A stretch of DNA of 64,000 nucleotides from RYN-230 sp963770545 (GTDB lineage: Bacteria > Actinomycetota > Actinomycetes > Streptosporangiales > Streptosporangiaceae). The notes under the pieces were generated by a model. That model ran no database searches, was not told where the DNA came from, and was given only the letters and a program-made list of their open reading frames with translations. Shown one piece after another: positions 57,687 through 64,000 of this stretch (positions within the stretch are counted from its first letter, which is position 1; the number at the start of each line of letters is the position of its first letter). Both the position numbers and the translations under genes were made by a program. Location: positions 372,001-436,000 of the forward strand of contig CAVYQF010000043.1 in assembly GCA_963770545.1 (NCBI GenBank), written 5' to 3'.

Positions 57687-58602
57687 CTAGAGCTTGGAGA
57701 CCTGGTCGAACGAGAGCTCGACCGGGGTTTCCCGGCCGAAGATGGACACGAGCACCTTGAGCTTCTGGGTGTCGGGGTTGATCTCGTTCACCGTCGCGGG
57801 CAGCGTGGCGAACGGGCCATCCATCACCGTAACGGACTCGCCGACCTCATATTCCACGGAGGACCGGCGCACCGCCTCGGTCTGCGCGGCCTTCTCCTCC
57901 GGCTCGGGAGCGAGCAGTGAGGCCACTTCGTCCAGGCTGAGCGGCGAGGGACGGCTGGACAGGCCGACGAAGCCGGTCACGCCGGGGGTGTTGCGGACCG
58001 CGGCCCAGGACTCGTCGGTGAGGTCCATCCGGACCAGGATGTAGCCGGGCAGCACCTTCTCCGAGACCTGCTGGCGCTTGCCCTGCTTGATCTCGGTCAC
58101 CTCGTGGACGGGGACCTCGATCTGGTAGATGTAGTCCTCCATGTTCAGGGACTGGGTGCGGCTCTCCAGGTTCGCCTTCACGCGGTTCTCGTAGCCCGCG
58201 TAGGAATGCACCACGTACCAGTCGCCGGGCTGGAGCCGGAGTTCCGCCTTGAACAGCGCTACCGGGTCGTCGTCCTCCGGTTTGGCGTCCGCGTCAGCTT
58301 CCTGGGCGTCCGCATCTTGGGCGTCCGCATCTTGGGCGTCCGCGTCCTGGGCGTCCGCGTCCTGGGCGTCCGCGTCCTGGGCGTCCGCGTCTAGCGTCGC
58401 ATCCTGCTCGTTCCCCGTCTGCGGCTTCCCCGTCCGAGGCGTCCCCGGACGCGGTGGCCTCGCTCACGGCGTCGTCGCCGGACGGGTCAGCCCCGGCCGC
58501 GGTCTCGCCGCCGGCCGGCTGGCCCGCTGCCTCATCGGCTGGAACGTCTGCGCCGGGCAGGTCTTCGACCTGATCACCGACGTGCACTTGGAACTCGGAC
58601 AC
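57687..58602 (-). CDS. nusG: Transcription termination/antitermination protein NusG, frameshifted in the N-terminal extension
   Basis: NusG couples RNA polymerase with ribosomes and Rho. The NGN domain (PGDWYVVHSYAGYENRVKAN) and KOW domain (VGESVTVMDGPFATLPATVN, VSIFGRETPVELSFDQVSKL) are intact in one frame. The natural N-terminus (GTG at 58602, SEFQVHVGDQVEDLPGADVP, then acidic sequence) is in a different frame. Removing one G from the G4 run at 58413-58416 joins the two frames into one acidic extension (GDGNEQDATLD-type) followed by DADAQ repeats. No start codon exists in the NGN frame upstream of the core that would give a complete NGN domain. NusG is essential in most bacteria, so a sequencing error is the simplest explanation; a real frameshift cannot be excluded. 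Confidence 0.9.
58302..58391. repeat. 15-bp coding tandem repeat in nusG extension
   Basis: Six 15-bp units (CTGGGCGTCCGCGTC on the plus strand) encode Asp-Ala-Asp-Ala-Gln pentapeptides in the nusG frame. In the shifted frame the same DNA encodes an Arg/Gly/Pro repeat. The array lies between the frameshift site and the NGN domain. Confidence 0.92.
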
Positions 58603-58854
58603 GATAGCTCTTTCTCTCCGCTTCTTCCTGGCGGTACCGGAGTTGTTCCGGGCGGGACCAGCACCAGGAACCTTCCCTGGCGTCGCCACCCCCCGCATGG
58701 CTGCGGCCCTCCCCGGCCCCGCAGCCCGGTGCTGCGAACCCCCCGGTCTCGCGAACCCGCGTTACCTACGGTTCCGCAACTCCGGGACCGCTAACCTCCG
58801 TGCCGCCGCCCGCCCGCCATAACCTGCCTGGCGGCCCATGACCTGCCTGGCGAC

Positions 58855-59106
58855 TCAGCCCAGAACCGCAAAAACCAGCTTGGTGAAGCCGTAGTCCAGG
58901 ACGGTCACAATCCCGATCATGATGACGATGAAGGTCAGCGCCACGGTCGTGTAGGTGATCAGCTCCTTGCGGGTCGGCCAGATCACCTTTCGCAGTTCGG
59001 CGATGACCTGCCGGACAAAGAGCGCAGGAGAGGTCCGGTTGTCCTTAACCGGGCCCCCGGGCTTCGCCCGGCCCTTAGAGACCTCGCCACGCGTCTGAGT
59101 CGCCAT
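58855..59106 (-). CDS. secE: Preprotein translocase subunit SecE
   Basis: An 83-residue SecE with one transmembrane helix, from the ATG at 59106. The cytoplasmic amphipathic segment VRQVIAELRKVIWPTRKELI is the SecE signature, followed by VALTFIVIMIGIVTVLDYGF. Gene order tRNA-Trp-secE-nusG-rplK is the conserved actinobacterial one. The 252-bp gap to nusG shows no other gene. Confidence 0.96.
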   Translation of the reverse strand: MATQTRGEVSKGRAKPGGPVKDNRTSPALFVRQVIAELRKVIWPTRKELITYTTVALTFIVIMIGIVTVLDYGFTKLVFAVLG

Positions 59107-59180
59107 GTCCTCACCTGAAACAACGCTGATCGGTGTACCAGCTGATACCACCGGCCCGCGTGGGACGCGGACCGCTCTCG

Positions 59181-59254
59181 CAGGGCAGGAGGGACTCGAA
59201 CCCCCAACCACCGGTTTTGGAGACCGGGACTCTGGCCAATTGAGCTACTGCCCT
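59181..59254 (-). tRNA. trpT: tRNA-Trp (CCA anticodon)
   Basis: On the minus strand the sequence begins AGGGCAGTAGCTCAATTGGC and folds into a complete cloverleaf: acceptor stem AGGGCAG/CTGCCCT, anticodon loop CTCCAAA with CCA anticodon, and T arm GGGGGTTCGAGTCCC. The 3' CCA is not encoded. It directly precedes secE, as in other actinobacteria. Confidence 0.97.
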
Positions 59255-59457
59255 ACTGCCTCCCGGATACCACCGCGAACCCTTGTAGGAGCGCAGCCGT
59301 CACCGGGCGGACCACCACCAGTTGATGAAGTCTACGTTGCCAGGGGCCCCTCGTCGAACCGTCTGGCCGGACCGGGTGAATCCACCCGGCCCGGATCGCC
59401 ACGAGTGCCCTCGCTGACCGGTAATCGCAATGCGGTCACTATCTGTGGGGTGTCACC

Positions 59458-60678
59458 ATGGTAGGCATGACTTCAGATCATCCGCGCATCTCAGCCCGGG
59501 TCTCCGCGATCGCCGAATCCGCCACCCTCGCCGTGGACGCCAAGGCCAAGGCGCTCAAGGCGGCCGGGCGGCCGGTCATCGGGTTCGGGGCGGGCGAGCC
59601 CGACTTCCCCACCCCCGGCTACATCGTCGAGGCGGCCCAGCGGGCGTGCGCCGTCCCCCGGTTCCACAAGTACACGCCCGCGCCCGGGCTGCCCGAGCTC
59701 CGTGAGGCGGTCGCGGCGAAGACCGCCCGCGACTCCGGCTACCAGGTCACCGCGGCCCAGGTGCTGATCACCAACGGCGGCAAGCAGGCCGTGTACGAGA
59801 CGTTCGCCACGCTGCTCAACCCGGGTGACGAGGTGCTGATGCCCACCCCGTACTGGACCACCTACCCCGAGTCCATCGGACTGGCTGGCGGCGTGCCGGT
59901 GCCCGTGATGACCGATGAGCAGACCGGCTACCTGGCCAGCGTGGCCGACCTGGAAGCGGCCCGTACCGACCGGACCAAGGTGCTGCTGTTCGTGTCGCCG
60001 TCCAACCCGACCGGCGCGGTGTACCCGCCGGAGCAGGTGGCGGAGATCGGCCGGTGGGCGGCCGAGCACGGCATCTGGGTCGTCACCGACGAGATCTACG
60101 AGCACCTCGTCTACGGGGACGCGCGGTTCTCCTCCGTGCCCGTGATGGCGCCGGAGATCGCGGACACCTGCGTGGTGCTGAACGGGGTGGCCAAGACCTA
60201 CGCGATGACCGGGTGGCGGGTCGGCTGGATGATCGGCCCGCTGGACGTCATCAAGGCCGCGTCGAACCTGCAGTCGCACGCCACCTCCAACGTGTGCAAC
60301 GTGGCCCAGGCCGCCGCGCTGGAGGCGGTGAGCGGTGATCTGTCCGCGGTGGCCGAGATGCGCACCGCCTTCGACCGGCGGCGGCAGACCATGACCGCCA
60401 TGCTGAACGAGATTCCCGGGGTGGTCTGCCCGCTTCCCGAGGGCGCGTTCTACTGCTACCCGTCGGTCAAGGGCGTGCTGGGTAAGGAGATCGCCGGGAG
60501 CAGGCCGGCCAGCTCGGCCGAGCTGGCCGAGCTGATCCTGGACCACGCGGACGTGGCGGTGGTGCCCGGCGAGGCGTTCGGCACCCCGGGCTACTTCCGG
60601 CTCTCCTGCGCGCTCGGCGATGACGACCTGGCCGAGGGGATCGGCCGGATAGGCAAGCTGCTCAGCGAGGCGCACTGA
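59458..60678 (+). CDS. aspC: Aspartate aminotransferase (class I PLP enzyme)
   Basis: A 406-residue class-I aminotransferase of the Aspartate/prephenate aminotransferase type, common next to secE-tRNA-Trp in actinobacteria. PLP lysine: Lys246 in NGVAKTYAMTGWRVG. Other conserved segments: GFGAGEPDFPTPGYIVEAA, SPSNPTGAVYPPEQ (Asn for PLP ring) and FRLSCALGDDDL with the substrate carboxylate Arg. The ATG at 59458 is used; a second ATG at 59467 is also possible. The exact amino acid substrate is not certain. Confidence 0.93.
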   Translation: MVGMTSDHPRISARVSAIAESATLAVDAKAKALKAAGRPVIGFGAGEPDFPTPGYIVEAAQRACAVPRFHKYTPAPGLPELREAVAAKTARDSGYQVTAAQVLITNGGKQAVYETFATLLNPGDEVLMPTPYWTTYPESIGLAGGVPVPVMTDEQTGYLASVADLEAARTDRTKVLLFVSPSNPTGAVYPPEQVAEIGRWAAEHGIWVVTDEIYEHLVYGDARFSSVPVMAPEIADTCVVLNGVAKTYAMTGWRVGWMIGPLDVIKAASNLQSHATSNVCNVAQAAALEAVSGDLSAVAEMRTAFDRRRQTMTAMLNEIPGVVCPLPEGAFYCYPSVKGVLGKEIAGSRPASSAELAELILDHADVAVVPGEAFGTPGYFRLSCALGDDDLAEGIGRIGKLLSEAH

Positions 60679-60750
60679 GTGATTTGGGGCCCGGGGTTTT
60701 CGGGCCCGGATTTCGGCGGTTTCGGGCCCGGCGGTTTCGGGCCCGGCGGG

Positions 60751-61794
60751 ATGATGCGGCCGTCAGCGGGGCCGTTGCGGCCGCTGGCGGCCCTGCCCAA
60801 GGCGCATCTGCACCTGCACTTCACCGGGGCGATGCGGCACGGCACGCTGGTCAACCTGGCGCGCCAGCACGGGATCGGGCTGCCGGAGGCGCTGACTGCG
60901 GCCTGGCCGCCACGCCTGTCCGCCGCCGACGAGCGGGGCTGGTTCCGCTTCCAGCGGCTGTACGACATCGCCCGGTCCGTGCTCCGCACCCCCGAGGACG
61001 TGCACCGGCTGCTGCGGGAGACGGCCCAGGACGAGCGGGCCGAGGGGTCGGGCTGGCTGGAGATCCAGATCGACCCCTCGGGCTACGCGCAGCGGTTCGG
61101 CGGCCTGACCCCCACGGTGGAACTGGTGCTGCAGGCCGCACACGCCGCGGCCACCGAGACCGGGGTCGGCATCGGCATCGTCATCGCGGCCAACCGCACC
61201 AAGCACCCGCTGGAGGCGCGGACCCTGGCCCGGCTGGCCGCCCAGTACGCCGGACGCGGGGTGATCGGGTTCGGGCTGAGCAACGACGAGCGGCGCGGCG
61301 CGGCCGGCGAGTTCGCCGCCGCCTTCCGGATCGCGGCCCGGGCGGGCCTCCTGCTGACCCCACACGGCGGCGAGCTGTGCGGCCCGGCCAGCGTCCGGGC
61401 CTGCCTGGATGACCTGCACGCTGACCGGATCGGGCACGGCGTGGCCGCGGCGGCCGATCCTGAGCTGACCAAGCGGATCGCGGCTAGCCGGATCACGCTG
61501 GAGGTCTGCCCGGCGTCCAACGTGGCCTTGGGGGTCGCGGCCGACCCGGCGGATGTGCCGCTGGCGGCCTTGCTGTCCGATGGCGTGCCGGTTTCCCTCG
61601 GGGCGGACGACCCGCTGCTGTTTGGGTCCCGGCTGGCCGCGCAGTACGAGATCGGCCGGCTGGTACACGGGTTGTCTGACGCGGATCTGGCCGAGCTGGC
61701 CCGGATGTCGGTACGCGGCTCGGTCGCCCCGCCGTCGGTAGCACGCCGTCTGCTGGCCGGCATCGACACCTGGCTCGCCTCGGACCCGGAGTAG
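60751..61794 (+). CDS. add: Adenosine deaminase
   Basis: An adenosine/AMP deaminase family enzyme. Metal ligands HLH are in PKAHLHLHFTGAMR; the catalytic glutamate is in TPHGGELCGP; DRIGHGV and SLGADDPLLFG supply the remaining metal/catalytic residues. I chose the ATG at 60751 (347 residues). A GTG at 60679, directly after the aspC stop, would add 24 residues rich in Gly/Phe/Pro coded by short DNA repeats (TTTCGGGCCCGG-like). Either start allows cotranscription with aspC. Confidence 0.9.
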   Translation: MMRPSAGPLRPLAALPKAHLHLHFTGAMRHGTLVNLARQHGIGLPEALTAAWPPRLSAADERGWFRFQRLYDIARSVLRTPEDVHRLLRETAQDERAEGSGWLEIQIDPSGYAQRFGGLTPTVELVLQAAHAAATETGVGIGIVIAANRTKHPLEARTLARLAAQYAGRGVIGFGLSNDERRGAAGEFAAAFRIAARAGLLLTPHGGELCGPASVRACLDDLHADRIGHGVAAAADPELTKRIAASRITLEVCPASNVALGVAADPADVPLAALLSDGVPVSLGADDPLLFGSRLAAQYEIGRLVHGLSDADLAELARMSVRGSVAPPSVARRLLAGIDTWLASDPE

Positions 61795-61810
61795 CGAGAG
61801 GACGCCCAGG

Positions 61811-61882
61811 TGGCCAGAGGTGCCCAGGTGGCCAGAGGTGCCCAGGGGGCCAGAGGTGCCCAGGGGGCCAGAGGTGCCCAAG
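61811..61882. repeat. 18-bp tandem repeat, four copies
   Basis: Two perfect units of TGGCCAGAGGTGCCCAGG are followed by two units beginning GGG instead of TGG, the last also differing near its end. The array starts 17 nt after the add stop codon and is non-coding. Confidence 0.9.
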
Positions 61883-61983
61883 CAGAACGGCCCTAGCCGC
61901 GACGCCCTAGTCACATGCGCCCCTTCAGCCACCTGGGCCACCCCCGGCTGGACAGCTCGCCACATTGGCCATGGCCAGCACTG

Positions 61984-62071
61984 ACTTTTCCTACGCAACG
62001 TGCGTTACGACGGGTGATTTGCCCGGATTCCGCGCACGCTCCGTAGGAAAAGTGGGCGGGAGGGACCAGTG
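61984..62071. repeat. 88-nt dispersed structured element, copy B
   Basis: The stem ACTTTTCCTACG (61984-61995) pairs perfectly with CGTAGGAAAAGT (62042-62053). Inside it, CGGG (62011-62014) pairs with CCCG (62022-62025). The tail GGGCGGGAGGGACCAGTG (62054-62071) differs from copy A (5029-5116) by one base. Against copy A there are no gaps and about 20 substitutions in 88 positions; in the basal stem two base pairs are changed on both sides and one wobble becomes a Watson-Crick pair. Confidence 0.75.
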
Positions 62072-62103
62072 AACCTGGCGGGACGGGATCGGACGGCGGG
62101 GGA

Positions 62104-64000
62104 TTAGGGGACGGTTGTTCGCCAGGAGGGGTAGAGGTCGTCGATGAGGGATTCGGTTTCCGGGGCCATCTGGGGCAGCACCTCATCGAGCGCGGTCCGG
62201 GTGCAGATCTCCTCCACCACAGTGCGGAGCAACTCCTCCTGGCCGGTCTGGTGGGCTGCCCGGAGCAGGTCACGCCAGAGCAGTTCATCCCCGGAAGCCA
62301 GCCGCAGGCCGGCCCGCGCGGCGGCCATGGCACCCTGCGGATCACCGCTGGCCAGCCGGAGCCCGACCAGCTGGTGCGCGGCGTCGGCCACCCGCGCGGT
62401 GACCTCGTATTCGAGTTCGTCGGTGGCGAGCCAGGCGTACCGGCCCGGCGGCCGCCCGCCGAGCAGCTGACCCTGCACCAGTTCCAGGGCCCGGGCCAGA
62501 TAATCCTCTTGTTCCGCGCTGCCCAGCAGGGCCAGCTCCGCGTGCCCGGCCAGAGCCTGGAACACCTGCCAGTCCACCCGGACGCCGGAGCCGAGCCGGA
62601 GCCGGCCGGACGCGTCCGCGGCCAGGTGCGGGCGGCCGATGCTGTCCGTGCCGAGCCATTCGGTGACCCGGGCCACGGCCGCGTCCCGCACACCGGCGGC
62701 CACTCCCCGGGGCCAGAGGGCCGCACTCAGCACGTTGGGGTGGACCCCGCCGGGATGCACCGCCAGGTAGACCACGAGCTCGGTGGCCAGCGCGACCCGG
62801 TCTGGTTCCAGCGTGCCGGGCGCCTGCACCGAGGCCGGACCCAGGATGGCGATTTCCACCGGCAGCACGTGGCCGGGTTCGAGGTGCTGCGGCGGCGCCG
62901 CGTTCGGGGCCGGCGTCGTGAGCGCCACGCCCTCGGGCCGGGCCGCCGCACCGAACAAGTCCACCAGCGCTTCATGCTGACGGGCCGGGATGAGCTGGGC
63001 TTGCACGTCGAAGCCGAGTTCCTCGGCCAGCAGCCGACCGTCCGCCGTGACTTCCCAGGCCCAGGCGGAGCCGGGGACGTCGCCGGCGACCACGTAGCCG
63101 GCCGCGGCCGCGCGGCCGGCCCGGGCGAGCGCGCGCAGGCGGCTGCGCTCCCATGGGGTGGGCGGCACCGCGCTGATCAGGTAGTGGGGCGCCCAGGCGT
63201 CCGGATCCACGCCGAGCGAGCGCCCGGCCAGCGCGGAACCCACCCCCGACGCTGCCATGGCCTCGGCCACCCGGGCGGCGTGTGCTTCCAGGGCAGGCAG
63301 CGCTTCGTCCACGGTGGGCACCGCGGTGATCCGGCCGGGAGCCAGCGGGATCAGGTCGTCGCCGAAGCCGGCCAGCGTTATCCGCATCTGGTCAGACCAC
63401 AGGCTGGTGGCCAGCTCCATGGCCATCGCGGACAGCACTTCGGTGGTCATGGCCGGCGGCCCGGTCACGGAGATGAGCCCATGGGCCGCTTCCAGATTCA
63501 CCAGAACCCGCCCTGTACCGTCAGCGCCGATGGAGACCAGGCCAGGGAACGGGGCTTGGGCGTCGTCCGCCTCCCCCACCTCGACCCGGCCCAGCGCGGT
63601 GAACGGCAGCCGCCACACCTGACCGTCGCCGACGGCGGTCCACGGTGCTGGCGCATCCAGGTCCGCGGGCGTCACCCACAGGTCCAGATTCTCGTGGCTG
63701 AGGTGAGCCGCGACCACGGCGGGTGGGATCCGTCCCTCCAGCGCCAGCGCGCGGGAGAGGTAGCGCAGGCCACGGTCCAGCAGCCGGGCGGAGGGCTCGT
63801 GCGCCCCGGACCGCAGCGCGGATTCGGCCAGCGCCGCCCGTCCTGCCGGGGCGACGACTCGGCGGCCGAAAGCGCGCTGCCACAGTTGCTCCCGGCGCTG
63901 GCGGCCCAGGGCAGCCAGGATCCCGGCGGCGAGGAGCGCGGCCGCGGCCAGCTCGTCTGGGTAGCTAGGACGCCCGAGGTGCAGGAGTCCCTCGGTGGGC
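62104..64000 (-). CDS. BTAD-domain regulatory protein (N-terminus outside window)
   Basis: The frame is open to base 64000, so at least 631 residues of this protein are present and the start is outside. Near the left edge of the protein there is a hydrophobic segment (LAAAALLAAGILAALGRQRR) that may be a membrane helix. After a long middle region comes a winged-helix-like part (EIAILGPASVQAPGTLEPDR, LVVYLAVHPGGVHPNVLSAA) and a C-terminal BTAD-type helical repeat (YLARALELVQGQLLGGRPPG, ADAAHQLVGLRLASGDPQGA). This is the layout of actinobacterial membrane-bound SARP/BTAD-like proteins, often annotated with LysM. Its target is unknown. Confidence 0.82.
   Translation of the reverse strand, partial: PTEGLLHLGRPSYPDELAAAALLAAGILAALGRQRREQLWQRAFGRRVVAPAGRAALAESALRSGAHEPSARLLDRGLRYLSRALALEGRIPPAVVAAHLSHENLDLWVTPADLDAPAPWTAVGDGQVWRLPFTALGRVEVGEADDAQAPFPGLVSIGADGTGRVLVNLEAAHGLISVTGPPAMTTEVLSAMAMELATSLWSDQMRITLAGFGDDLIPLAPGRITAVPTVDEALPALEAHAARVAEAMAASGVGSALAGRSLGVDPDAWAPHYLISAVPPTPWERSRLRALARAGRAAAAGYVVAGDVPGSAWAWEVTADGRLLAEELGFDVQAQLIPARQHEALVDLFGAAARPEGVALTTPAPNAAPPQHLEPGHVLPVEIAILGPASVQAPGTLEPDRVALATELVVYLAVHPGGVHPNVLSAALWPRGVAAGVRDAAVARVTEWLGTDSIGRPHLAADASGRLRLGSGVRVDWQVFQALAGHAELALLGSAEQEDYLARALELVQGQLLGGRPPGRYAWLATDELEYEVTARVADAAHQLVGLRLASGDPQGAMAAARAGLRLASGDELLWRDLLRAAHQTGQEELLRTVVEEICTRTALDEVLPQMAPETESLIDDLYPSWRTTVP

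Larger units (their letters stand above)
61795..62103. other. Convergent intergenic region
   Basis: These 309 bp lie between the 3' ends of add (+) and the BTAD regulator gene (-). They hold an 18-bp tandem repeat (61811-61882) and copy B of the 88-nt structured element (61984-62071). No other terminator is obvious, so the element's stem may serve as one. Confidence 0.75.

Noticed and set aside
58294..58698. A separate 134-residue Arg/Gly-rich protein upstream of nusG.
   Set aside because: Its N-terminal part is the natural NusG start and its C-terminal part is the NusG repeat read in the wrong frame after a one-base shift.

Overview
The window is very GC-rich (about 70%) and carries the conserved actinobacterial chromosomal core: rplKA, rplJL, rpoBC, rpsLG-fusA-tuf, the S10, spc and alpha ribosomal operons, rplM-rpsI, glmM, acpS-nnr-alr, tsaEBD-rimI, groESL, a SigD/ShbA-type sigma factor with its anti-sigma factor, and guaB-guaB3. 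Gene content and order (rpsD between rpsK and rpoA, GuaB3 after GuaB, His-rich GroEL1 behind a CIRCE-controlled groES) point to a high-GC Actinomycetota, probably a Streptosporangiales-like or related filamentous actinomycete. The genus cannot be read from the sequence.

Layout: almost everything is on the minus strand, so transcription runs from high to low coordinates. 64000-62104 is a BTAD-type regulator, cut by the window edge. 59458-61794 (+) carries an aminotransferase and an adenosine deaminase. From 59254 down come tRNA-Trp, secE, nusG, rplK, rplA, an L10 leader, rplJ, rplL, rpoB and rpoC. 44476-46324 is a small accessory island (SDR oxidoreductase, a small hydrophobic protein, a CsbD-like protein). 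Then follow rpsL-rpsG-fusA-tuf, rpsJ to rpsQ (S10), rplN to secY-adk (spc), infA to rplQ (alpha) and truA. 19680-22046 (+) is a large Gly/Pro-rich single-pass membrane protein. 19382-7234 holds rplM-rpsI, glmM, acpS, nnr, alr, a hydrolase, the t6A genes, and groES-groEL. The left end is sigma/anti-sigma, guaB, guaB3 and a 5' fragment of glpD.

Functionally this is the translation, transcription and folding core with linked housekeeping genes. Ribosomal operons supply ribosomes. secE, secY and nusG supply export and transcription-elongation factors. The Tsa proteins make tRNA t6A. Alr and GlmM feed the cell wall, and GuaB feeds GTP. The SigD/ShbA-type sigma factor probably contributes to control of the primary sigma factor, as ShbA does in Streptomyces.

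Most notable observations: (1) two copies of an 88-nt element at 5029-5116 and 61984-62071, gap-free and about 77% identical, with compensatory changes in a 12-bp stem and a conserved apical hairpin; this is the best candidate for an undescribed structured element. (2) Ribosomal protein S12 naturally carries Arg at position 88, a known streptomycin-resistance substitution. (3) nusG and truA are both interrupted by single-base frameshifts in G/C-rich tracts, more likely consensus errors than real inactivation. (4) Short tandem repeats with 14- to 31-bp units are common between genes, while repeats inside genes use 15-bp units that keep frame. (5) map is absent from its usual place between adk and infA, where a DUF1707 gene sits instead.
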